Notes under the pieces: generated by a model
What the model was told of the DNA's origin: nothing
The model's input: only the letters and a program-made list of their open reading frames with translations
Databases searched by the model: none
Program-made: the position numbers and the translations under genes
From: Streptomyces sp. NBC_01446
Lineage (GTDB): Bacteria; Actinomycetota; Actinomycetes; Streptomycetales; Streptomycetaceae
Assembly: GCF_026340095.1 (NCBI RefSeq)
Contig: NZ_JAPEPO010000001.1
Coordinates: 5,232,001-5,296,000 of the forward strand
DNA: 64,000 bases
Direction: 5' to 3'
Part shown: piece after piece, positions 7,669 through 14,440 of the stretch
Position numbering within the stretch: the first letter of the stretch is position 1
Layout of the letters: the number at the start of each line of letters is the position of its first letter

Positions 7669-8977
7669 CGAGCCCCGCGAACGTCCCGGCGAACACCACG
7701 GCGGCCCCCGTCAGCACCGCGCTGCGGAGGCCGCCGTGCGCGTACACGGCGGTCAGGACGGCGATGCCGAGGGCCCCGCCGAACTCGCGGATCGTGTTGT
7801 TCACGCCGGACGCGAGATTGTGCTCGTGCTCCGCGACCGAGCCGATGACCGTCGCCGGGTTCGCCGCGAAGACGAGACCCATGCCGACGCCCGCGAGGAC
7901 CATGGCGCCGACCATCTGCCCGTACGCCAGACCGGGCTTCGAGATCAGCGCCAGCCACACCAGCGCGACCGCCTGGAGCAGACACCCCGCCGCCTGGAGC
8001 GGACCGCCGCCCACCCGCCCGACCAGCGCGCTGGCCAGCGGCACGATCACCATCGGCGCCGCGGTCCACGGCAGCGTACGCAGGCCCGCCTCGAACGGCG
8101 AGTAGCCCATCGGCCCCTGCATGAACTGCGCCAGGAAGAAGATCGCGCCGAACACCCCGAAGTACATGGTCAGAGCCAGCGCGTTGCTCAGCATGAAAGG
8201 GCGTACGCGGTAGAGGTGCAGCGGCGCGAGAGGCGTCGGGGTGCGCCGCTGCCACCAGGCGAAACCGGTGAACAGCGCGGCGGACACGGCGAGTCCGGCC
8301 AGCGGACGCACCGAAGCCCAGCCGCTGTCGGCCGACTGCACGATGCCCCACACGGCCGCCACCACCGCACCCGTGACGAACGCGATGCCCGGCACGTCGA
8401 GGCGGCGCGGCGCGCCCTTGGACTCGCGGATCGCCCACAGGGCGAGAGGGAGCGCGACCGCCCCCACCGGCACGTTGATCCAGAAGATCCAGTGCCAGTC
8501 GAGGCCCTGCGTGACCAGGCCGCCGGCCATCGGGCCGAGGGCGATGCCCAGGCCGTTGACCCCGCCCCACACGCCGACCGCGAGCGGCCTGCGCTGCGGG
8601 GTGACGGCCGCGACGGCCAGGGTCAGTGAGACCGGCAGGACGGCAGCGGCCCCCGCCCCCTGCACGACGCGGGCGGCGACGAGCAGGCCCGCCGAGTCGG
8701 AGAGCGCGCACGCCGCGGACGCGACGGTGAAGAGCCCGATGCCCCACACGAAGACGCGCCGCCGGCCGATCCGGTCGCCGAGAGCGGCGCCCGCGAGCAG
8801 CAGCCCCGCGAACGCCAGGATGTATCCGTTGACGACCCACTGGAGGCCGGACTGGCGCACCCCCAGGTCACGGGAGATGACGGTCAGCGCGTTGGTCACG
8901 ACGAGGTTGTCGACGGCCACCATGAACATGGGCAGCGAGGTCGCGATCAGCGCCCATGCCGCCCCCTTTGCTCGCAC
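7571..8977 (-). CDS. MFS transporter, DHA2 (14-TM) type
   Basis: A 468-aa integral membrane protein with the family's N-terminal MFMVAVDNLVVTNAL and TM2-3 loop motif GDRIGRRRVFVWG, plus VVQGAGAAAVLP, matching drug:H+ antiporters of the EmrB/QacA group. The GTG start at 8977 has GGAAGG upstream. The C-terminal tail (APAPRASAP onward) is hydrophilic and is encoded antisense to the 3' end of the HadB-like gene, so the two genes overlap tail to tail by 98 nt. As last gene of the AfsA-HAD-KR-SnoaL operon it probably exports the product or gives self-resistance. Confidence 0.88.
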   Translation of the reverse strand: MRAKGAAWALIATSLPMFMVAVDNLVVTNALTVISRDLGVRQSGLQWVVNGYILAFAGLLLAGAALGDRIGRRRVFVWGIGLFTVASAACALSDSAGLLVAARVVQGAGAAAVLPVSLTLAVAAVTPQRRPLAVGVWGGVNGLGIALGPMAGGLVTQGLDWHWIFWINVPVGAVALPLALWAIRESKGAPRRLDVPGIAFVTGAVVAAVWGIVQSADSGWASVRPLAGLAVSAALFTGFAWWQRRTPTPLAPLHLYRVRPFMLSNALALTMYFGVFGAIFFLAQFMQGPMGYSPFEAGLRTLPWTAAPMVIVPLASALVGRVGGGPLQAAGCLLQAVALVWLALISKPGLAYGQMVGAMVLAGVGMGLVFAANPATVIGSVAEHEHNLASGVNNTIREFGGALGIAVLTAVYAHGGLRSAVLTGAAVVFAGTFAGLAIGRTPAPRASAPAPSAPHSAPSDRPEPSRLP

Positions 8978-9013
8978 GATGTCTTTCCTTCCTTACGGCT
9001 CGGGGACGCGAGG

Positions 9014-9045
9014 AGGCCGCCGACCCTCGAGAGGTCCGGCGGCCT
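9014..9045 (-). terminator. GC-rich hairpin between the SnoaL-like and MFS genes
   Basis: Arms of nine matching bases, AGGCCGCCG at 9014-9022 and CGGCGGCCT at 9037-9045, can fold with an inner partly paired loop. There is no T-run on the minus strand, so it may act as a transcript-stabilising or attenuating hairpin rather than a full terminator in front of the MFS gene. Confidence 0.4.
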
Positions 9046-9066
9046 GGCCCGCGCTTACGAACGGCG

Positions 9067-9510
9067 TTACGCCTGCGTGCCCGCCGGCGGCAGCTTCAGC
9101 TCGACGGCGCCGATCTGCGCCAGCAGGAACAGGTCCTGGCGGCAGGCCCAGTGCTCGTGCACCAGACCGTCGTCACCGACGCGGTAGATGTGGATGTGCT
9201 CGACGTCGACCTTGTTGCCGGTGCCCTCGAAGCCGAGGAAGTTGCCGGTGTGGATGCCGGTGAAGCGCACCCGGATGACGGCCTTGTCGCCGTCGGCGAA
9301 CGAGTCGATGTGGTCCCAGCTCGCCTCGGAGAACACGGAGTTCATCCAGCGGGCGGTGCCGAGGTAGCCGGCGGGGCCGCCGGGGGTGCCGGGCGGGGCC
9401 TCGTAGTCGACGAAGCCGGGGGCGACCAGCTCGTGGGCGACCTTCTCGTCGAGGTCGTTGAAGATCCTGCCCATCTGCTGGGCGATCTCCAGAACGGTGG
9501 CGTTGGACAT
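9067..9510 (-). CDS. SnoaL-like NTF2-fold protein
   Basis: A 147-aa protein with the SnoaL/ester-cyclase pattern: FNDLDEKVAHELVAPGFVDYEAPPG, then GDKAVIRVRFTGIHTGNFLG and a C-terminal EHWACRQDLFLLAQ. NTF2-fold members act as polyketide cyclases, dehydratases or hydroxylase accessories. ATG 9510 is preceded by AGGAAAGGA. It lies 54 nt downstream of the FabG-like gene in the same operon. In this pathway it could close a ring (for example a lactone or furanone) after chain transfer, but there is no direct evidence for the reaction. Confidence 0.78.
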   Translation of the reverse strand: MSNATVLEIAQQMGRIFNDLDEKVAHELVAPGFVDYEAPPGTPGGPAGYLGTARWMNSVFSEASWDHIDSFADGDKAVIRVRFTGIHTGNFLGFEGTGNKVDVEHIHIYRVGDDGLVHEHWACRQDLFLLAQIGAVELKLPPAGTQA

Positions 9511-9564
9511 GGAGTTCCTTTCCTGAAGGGGGAGTTGGGAGGGGGGGCTCTGGTGTGGGGGGAA

Positions 9565-10269
9565 TCAGTGGCCGACGCCGAGGCCGCCCGTGACCGGGAG
9601 GATCGCCGCCGTGACGTACGAGGCCTCCTCGCTCGCCAGGAAGCGGACGGCGGCCGCGACCTCGTCCGGGGTGCCGGCCCGGAACAGGGACGTCTGGCCG
9701 AGGACGTGCTGACGCCGGGCGTCGGTGACGTCCTTGACCATGTCGGTCTCGATCAGGCCGGGCGAGACGATGTTGACCGTGATGTTGCGGCGGCCCACCT
9801 CGCGGGCGAGCGAGCGGCCGAAACCGATCAACCCGGCCTTGGATGCGGCGTAGTTGGTCTGTCCGGGGGCACCCGCCATCGCGCTCATCGAGGACATGAG
9901 GACGACCCGGCCCCAGCGAGCCTTGAGCATGTCCGGCACGACCTCCCTGGCGACGGTCACCGCCGACATCAGGTTCGTCTCGATGACCGCGCGGAAGTCG
10001 TCGTCCTCCATGCCGACGAGCAGCTCGTCGCGGGTGATCCCGGCGTTGGAGACGAGCACCTGGATCGGCCCGTGCTGGATGCGGGCCTCGTCGACCGCGC
10101 GCCGCACGGACTCGGGGTCCGTCACGTCGCAGCGCACCCCGAACAGGCCCTCGGGCGGCTCACCGGTGCGGTACGTGACGGCGACCTTGTCGCCCTGTTC
10201 GGCCAGGGCGCGGGCGGTGGCGAGGCCGATGCCCCGGTTCCCGCCGGTGACGAGCACGGAACGGCTCAC
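9565..10269 (-). CDS. 3-oxoacyl-ACP reductase (FabG-like KR)
   Basis: A 234-aa short-chain dehydrogenase. The NADPH motif TGGNRGIG is at residues 8-15, NAG near 75-77, and the catalytic set Ser127, Tyr140 and Lys144 (YAASK) is complete. The GTG start at 10269 has AGGAG upstream and lies 4 nt after the HAD gene stop. It is the only ketoreductase in the window and the obvious partner of the KS/CLF and HadAB-like proteins. An alternative role, suggested by the operon, is reduction of an AfsA-derived intermediate; both are possible. Confidence 0.88.
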   Translation of the reverse strand: MSRSVLVTGGNRGIGLATARALAEQGDKVAVTYRTGEPPEGLFGVRCDVTDPESVRRAVDEARIQHGPIQVLVSNAGITRDELLVGMEDDDFRAVIETNLMSAVTVAREVVPDMLKARWGRVVLMSSMSAMAGAPGQTNYAASKAGLIGFGRSLAREVGRRNITVNIVSPGLIETDMVKDVTDARRQHVLGQTSLFRAGTPDEVAAAVRFLASEEASYVTAAILPVTGGLGVGH

Positions 10270-10273
10270 GGAG

Positions 10274-10963
10274 TCAGCTCCTAGGAGTGGGGGACAGGGC
10301 CGCCGGCAGGAGCGCGTCGAGCCGCTCCGCCGCCTCGGCCGTGTCGGTGAAGTGGATCGCCTGCCAGCCGGCCGCCTCCGCGCCCGCGCAGTTGTGCGCC
10401 AGGTCGTCGACGAGCACGCAGTTCTCGGCCGGCATCCCGGCCTGCTCGGCGGCGAGGGCGAACATGCCGGGCGACGGCTTGCGGTGGCCGACCTCGAAGG
10501 ACAGCAGGACGTCGTCGAAGAGCTCCGCCGGATCGACCATGCGGCGCCAGTGCGCGTCCCAGGTCGGCACCATGTTGGAGAGCATCCCGACGAACGCGCC
10601 GCGCTCGCGCGCCGCGCGCAGCGCCGCCACCCACGCGTGGTTGGTCTCCCGCCCGTCGAACCAGGCGTCGGCCAGTGTCGTCAGGTGCACGCCGGTCACA
10701 CCGTGGTCGGCGGCGAGCACCTCGGAGACCTGCGCGAGCCACTCCTCCTCGGAGACGAGGGGGGTGTCGATCGGCTCCATGATGTCGCTGGTGCCGTAGC
10801 GGGCGGTCACCTTGCCGAGCGCCTGCTGAAGGGCCTGCGGGTCGATGCCCTGCGTCGTGCAGAAGGTGCCCATCGTGTGGGCGATCGGCGGGGTGAGGAC
10901 CCCGCCGAAGTCGGTCCAGACGGCGAGGCGCCGGGGCGCCCGCGCGTCCCGCGTGCTGCTCAC
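10274..10963 (-). CDS. HAD-family hydrolase (putative phosphatase)
   Basis: A 229-aa haloacid-dehalogenase superfamily protein. Motif I is WTDFGGVL near residues 16-23, with the nucleophile Asp18. The usual +2 Asp is Gly20, a DxG variant that is also found in some active HAD phosphatases such as YihX. Motif II is in MLSNM, motif III in HRKPSPGMF, and motif IV in VLVDDLAHNCAGAEAAG. The GTG start overlaps the stop of the AfsA-like gene (GTGA). A phosphatase here fits the A-factor scheme, in which the C3-phosphate ester made by AfsA is dephosphorylated. The specific substrate is inference. Confidence 0.82.
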   Translation of the reverse strand: MSSTRDARAPRRLAVWTDFGGVLTPPIAHTMGTFCTTQGIDPQALQQALGKVTARYGTSDIMEPIDTPLVSEEEWLAQVSEVLAADHGVTGVHLTTLADAWFDGRETNHAWVAALRAARERGAFVGMLSNMVPTWDAHWRRMVDPAELFDDVLLSFEVGHRKPSPGMFALAAEQAGMPAENCVLVDDLAHNCAGAEAAGWQAIHFTDTAEAAERLDALLPAALSPTPRS

Positions 10964-11952
10964 AGCTCACTCCCGGGTGCGACGGTGACGGTGACGTGCG
11001 CGATCTCGGCGTCGCCCTGGAGGAAGCGCACGGGGGTCTGCGTCCGGCCGCCGTCCGCGCGCATCCGCGGCGCCTCGGCGTGCACCGGCTCGTCGAGCTC
11101 CGCGAACCGCGAGAAGCGCGCCTCGAACCCGACGGCGTACGTCGTCAGCGGCTCGCCCGTGGACAGCAGGGCCAGCTGCCGCGCCGCCTCGACGAGCGTC
11201 ATCGCGGGCAGGTGGTCGTAGACGTGGTCGAACAGCGCTCGGTTGTCGAAGCGCGGGGTGACCTCGGCCGAGACCGCGGCGGGGGACGTCTCGGGGCGGG
11301 ACAGGACGACGTTCAGCGGGTTGCCGCGGCCCACGCGGGCGGGCTCGGCCTGCCCGATGTCGTCCACGGCGGCCCCGTGGTCGCAGAAGTCCGAGGTGAG
11401 CGGGGCGGGCGTGCCGCGCTGGGCGTGCCGCAGGACCTCGTTCTCGTGCTGGTTGAGGAACAGCACGTCCATCTCGTGCTCGCCGACCTCGGTGTCGTCG
11501 ACGAAGTACCGCTGGGCGACCTTGCCCTTGCGGTAGCGGCCGCGCCGCGTCGGCTGCCCGATGTACTCGGTGTCGATGCGCACCCGGCCGGGCTCCGGGC
11601 CGACGACCAGTTCCTTGAGCCCGTACAGGTCGAGCCGGAACGTGTCGACGATCATCGTGGTGCCCTTGGAGAGCCCGATGTGCGCGTGCGACCCGGCGAT
11701 GGCCGCCTGCCGGCCCGACTCCAGGAGCAACAGCGCGTCGTAGACCGCCGGCCGCTGCACATGGTCGCTGTAGTAGCCGTGGCTGAGCGGGAGTTGGACC
11801 GCGGAGCGCACCTTCTTGGCGGCCAGCGCCCTGATGTCCGTGACGAAGACCTCGGAGACCGCGGCCCGGTGGACCAGGGAGCGGTCGACGGTGCGCCCGT
11901 AACTGAGTTCGGCGGGCGCCGAAGGAATCTCCGGAGCCACGTGTGTGGTCAT
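10960..11952 (-). CDS. AfsA/ScbA-family hotdog enzyme
   Basis: A 330-aa protein with the two tandem AfsA hotdog repeats. The first begins LVHRAAVSEVFVTD and includes HGYYSDH and YDALLLLESGRQA; the second has DHVYDHLPAMTLVEAARQLAL. AfsA condenses a 3-oxoacyl-ACP with dihydroxyacetone phosphate, the first step to gamma-butyrolactones and butenolides. ATG 11952 (RBS AAAGGAAAC) is preferred to ATG 12000. The stop overlaps the HAD gene. No ArpA-type receptor gene is adjacent (the neighbouring regulator is MerR). That makes a biosynthetic role in this cluster as likely as autoregulator synthesis. Confidence 0.87.
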   Translation of the reverse strand: MTTHVAPEIPSAPAELSYGRTVDRSLVHRAAVSEVFVTDIRALAAKKVRSAVQLPLSHGYYSDHVQRPAVYDALLLLESGRQAAIAGSHAHIGLSKGTTMIVDTFRLDLYGLKELVVGPEPGRVRIDTEYIGQPTRRGRYRKGKVAQRYFVDDTEVGEHEMDVLFLNQHENEVLRHAQRGTPAPLTSDFCDHGAAVDDIGQAEPARVGRGNPLNVVLSRPETSPAAVSAEVTPRFDNRALFDHVYDHLPAMTLVEAARQLALLSTGEPLTTYAVGFEARFSRFAELDEPVHAEAPRMRADGGRTQTPVRFLQGDAEIAHVTVTVAPGSEL

Positions 11953-12087
11953 ACCTGTTTCCTTTGGCTGGGGTCCCTCGAAGACTTCTCGCGCGGACAT
12001 CTCGTGAAGACATCCGGTGAGGCTTCCGTCCGAGCGGAGGGGTTCGCTGCCGAATGAGCGTCGCAGGGGCGCATGGAAGCGCGATGG

Positions 12088-12130
12088 CGCGGGAATTCAA
12101 CGGCGATAAAAGCGTCTTCGCATTCCCGCG
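12088..12130. promoter_or_regulatory. Inverted repeat between the AfsA-like and MerR genes
   Basis: Nine-base arms CGCGGGAAT (12088-12096) and ATTCCCGCG (12122-12130) are perfect inverted copies 25 nt apart, inside the 225-nt divergent region between ATG 11952 (minus) and ATG 12178 (plus). It is placed to serve as an operator for either gene; the adjacent MerR protein is the first candidate. The wide spacing also allows a cruciform or RNA hairpin. Confidence 0.4.
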
Positions 12131-12177
12131 CACCGAGTGGGGAGCACGCCACGGGGAAAGCGCAGTATCCTCGTGGA

Positions 12178-12822
12178 ATGCGTATCGGAGAGCTGGCGCG
12201 GCGTACCGGAGTTCCGGTCCCCACCATCAAGTACTACTCGCGCGAGGGCCTGTTGCCCCCGGGCGAGCGCACCAGCCCGAACCAGGTCGCGTACGACGAT
12301 TCCCATGTCCGCAGGCTCAAGCTGATCCGGGCGATGCTGGAGGTCGGCGGCCTGTCCATCGCGGCCGTACGCGACGTCCTGTCCGAGGTCGACTCCCCGA
12401 CCCGCACGGTCCACGGCATGCTCGGCGTCGCCCAGTCCGCGGTGACCAGGGCCGCCGTCGAGCGGGGCACCGACGAGGACCGGGAGCGGGCCGAGGGCGA
12501 GGTCCGTGAGCTCGTGCTCCGGCACGGCTGGGCGGCGAAGCCGGAGAACCCGGGCTGGCAGGCGCTCGTCCAGATCGTGCTGACCTACCGCGACCTCGAC
12601 CGGGGTGACCTGCTCACCCTGCTCGACAAGTACGCCGCCGCGGCGGGGGAGTTGGCGGTCGCCGAGCTCGGCGCGCTCGCCGACGTGCCCAGCGCCGACG
12701 GCAAGGTCGAGGGCGTCGTCCTCGGCACGGTCCTCGGCGACGCGGCCATGGCGGCGCTGCGCCGGATCGCCCAGGAGGACGCCTCCGGCCGGATCCGCAG
12801 CGGGCGCCGCCACAGCGCGTAG
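12178..12822 (+). CDS. MerR-family regulator (first of two paralogues)
   Basis: A 214-aa MerR protein. The winged HTH starts at the N-terminus with MRIGELARRTGVPVPTIKYYSREGLLPP, followed by the dimerisation helix and a C-terminal alpha-helical domain ending GTVLGDAAMAALRRIAQE. No metal-binding cysteines are present. It is divergent from the AfsA operon and probably controls it. Its C-terminal domain closely resembles that of the MerR protein at 26091-26807, so the two are paralogues at either end of the right half of this cluster. Confidence 0.87.
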   Translation: MRIGELARRTGVPVPTIKYYSREGLLPPGERTSPNQVAYDDSHVRRLKLIRAMLEVGGLSIAAVRDVLSEVDSPTRTVHGMLGVAQSAVTRAAVERGTDEDRERAEGEVRELVLRHGWAAKPENPGWQALVQIVLTYRDLDRGDLLTLLDKYAAAAGELAVAELGALADVPSADGKVEGVVLGTVLGDAAMAALRRIAQEDASGRIRSGRRHSA

Positions 12823-12833
12823 CCCCCGCCGGC

Positions 12834-13481
12834 TCACCCGGCGTACGCCAGCAGCGGCGCCACCGGCGCCAGATGGTGCACATGGGCGGGCGGCAGATTC
12901 CCGAACACCGTCTCCGTGCGGAACCGGTGCCGGTCCAGGGTCCGCCCGACGACGGCCTGCACCGCGAGGGTCCGCTCGCGCGCCCCGCCCGTCGTGAACG
13001 CCCGGCGCAGCGGCGGCATCCCCGCGTAGGCGAAGAACGACAGAGTGCCGCCGGGACGCAGCGCCGCGAGGAGCCGGCCGAAGATGTCCTCGACCGTGCC
13101 CGCCTCGAAGTTGGCGAACGGCAGCCCGCACACGATGGTGTCGTAGCTCCCCAGTTCATGCTCCTGCACGAGCCCGGTGAGCAGTCGCACCCGCTCGTCG
13201 CCGCCGTAGTCGCGGTACAGGAGCTCGGCGAAGCGGGGGTTGGCCTCGACGAGGTCGAGGGTGTCCAGGGCGCCGAGCGAGGCCCTGATGCGCCGGGTCA
13301 CGGCGCCCGTGCCGGGGCCGACCTCGAGCACCGCGCGGGCGCGGCCGGGGCTGGGGATCACATAGCGGGTCAGGGCCCGCGCCAGCAGGGGACTGCTGGG
13401 CGCGATGGCCCCGGTGTCCCGTCGGGTGCGGGCGAACTCTCGGAGGAACAGCGTCACATCGGTCATGGCCACCTGCGTCAT
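12834..13481 (-). CDS. SAM-dependent methyltransferase, PmtA/RsmA-like
   Basis: A 215-aa class I methyltransferase. SAM motif I is VLEVGPGTGAVT at residues 51-62, and the acidic residue of motif II is in DTLDLVEANP. The N-terminal FLREFARTRRDTGAIAPSS resembles bacterial phospholipid N-methyltransferases and the related KsgA-like group. ATG 13481 is used; an in-frame ATG at 13466 with AGGTGG upstream is an alternative. It is convergent with MerR (11 nt apart) and divergent from the DedA gene. Next to lipid transporters, methylation of a phospholipid or of the pathway product are both reasonable. Confidence 0.78.
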   Translation of the reverse strand: MTQVAMTDVTLFLREFARTRRDTGAIAPSSPLLARALTRYVIPSPGRARAVLEVGPGTGAVTRRIRASLGALDTLDLVEANPRFAELLYRDYGGDERVRLLTGLVQEHELGSYDTIVCGLPFANFEAGTVEDIFGRLLAALRPGGTLSFFAYAGMPPLRRAFTTGGARERTLAVQAVVGRTLDRHRFRTETVFGNLPPAHVHHLAPVAPLLAYAG

Positions 13482-13485
13482 TAGT

Positions 13486-13500
13486 GATAGTGAAACTATC
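13486..13500. promoter_or_regulatory. Palindromic operator-like site GATAGT-N3-ACTATC
   Basis: A perfect 6-bp inverted repeat with 3-nt spacer lies immediately upstream of the methyltransferase ATG (13481), in the AT-richest part of the divergent region facing the DedA gene. Size and symmetry fit a TetR/GntR-type operator. It overlaps the methyltransferase leader, so binding would repress that gene. Confidence 0.45.
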
Positions 13501-13645
13501 GATAGCGTAGGTTACTGTTGGAGCTCAGGACACGCCCAGCCGCCGCCCACAGCGACGCTAGTGGGCCTCTGACCTGGGAACACGCCTCACCAAAGACCCA
13601 GCGCATGCCTCCAAAGAGGCATCGGGCCCAGGGAAAGGGAGACCG

Positions 13646-14278
13646 ATGGACTTCGCCTCACTCGTGTCGTGGGTCGACTTCACGTCCGGCCTGTCCACCC
13701 GTATGTCGGGCGCAGCCTGCTGGGCGTACGCGATCCTCGCCATCACCACGCTGCCGCCCCTGCTGCCCAACGCGGTGCTCCTGATCACCGGCGGGATGCT
13801 CGCCGCGCGCGGTGAGATGTCCCTCGTCCTGGTCCTGCTCTCGGTGGCCGGCAGCGCGCTCGCCGGCGACGTCCTCATCCACCGCTTCGGCTGGTTCGCC
13901 GGCCGCAGGGTGCGCGGCGGTGCCGCGGGGCGCGGGCGCAGAGGCGAGCTGTTCGACTGGGCCGCGGGGCGGGTGCAGCGCGGCGGGATCCCGTTCGTCG
14001 TCGGCGTCCGCTTCCTGCCCAGCGGGCGCCTCCTCGGCGGGCTCGCAGCCGGTGCGGCGCGTTACCCGGCCGGCAAGTTCGCGATCGGCGCCGCACTCGC
14101 CGAAGTCGTCTGGGCCGCCTACTCCGTGGGCGTGGGCTACTTCGGCGGAGCGGTCAGCGACGACCCCGTGTACTCCGTCGCGATAGGCCTCGGTCTGTCC
14201 GTCGCCGTCGGAGCGGTCGCGGCGCTCGCCCAGCGCAGGGCGACCGCCACGGCCGCGGATGTCTCGAAGGGGGCATAG
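13646..14278 (+). CDS. DedA/VTT-family membrane protein
   Basis: A 210-aa membrane protein of the DedA (VTT domain) family. Typical signs are LPPLLPNAVLLITGGMLAARGEM, then GDVLIHRFGWFAGR, and the conserved FVVGVRFLPSGRLLGGLAAGAARYPAGKF with the functionally important Arg. DedA proteins are proposed lipid scramblases/transporters. The start at 13646 follows GGGAAAGGGAG. It is upstream of the MMPL exporter on the same strand, suggesting lipid handling at the membrane. Confidence 0.85.
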   Translation: MDFASLVSWVDFTSGLSTRMSGAACWAYAILAITTLPPLLPNAVLLITGGMLAARGEMSLVLVLLSVAGSALAGDVLIHRFGWFAGRRVRGGAAGRGRRGELFDWAAGRVQRGGIPFVVGVRFLPSGRLLGGLAAGAARYPAGKFAIGAALAEVVWAAYSVGVGYFGGAVSDDPVYSVAIGLGLSVAVGAVAALAQRRATATAADVSKGA

Positions 14279-14383
14279 CGCCTTCCCCGAAACGCGGATA
14301 TCGGACGCGCACCTTTCGTGGAAGCCTCGGAATTCGTGTGCTGCGGACCGGAATTCACCGTAGCCGCCGGGGCGTCGCATGGA

Positions 14384-14405
14384 ATAGACGTTCACATAGA
14401 CGTTC
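14384..14405. promoter_or_regulatory. Direct repeat ATAGACGTTC x2 before the MMPL gene
   Basis: ATAGACGTTC occurs twice, at 14384-14393 and 14396-14405, with a 12-nt period, ending 35 nt before the GTG start of the MMPL gene. The position matches the core promoter or the start of the transcript, so it is a candidate binding site for a regulator controlling the exporter. Confidence 0.4.
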
Positions 14406-14440
14406 GCCACACGCCATTTGATTGATTCAGGGAGACAGAA

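Noticed and set aside
10960..11952. AfsA-like gene as a classic gamma-butyrolactone autoregulator locus
   Set aside because: No ArpA/ScbR-type receptor is adjacent; the gene is embedded in an operon with PKS tailoring genes. Kept as an alternative, not as the main call.
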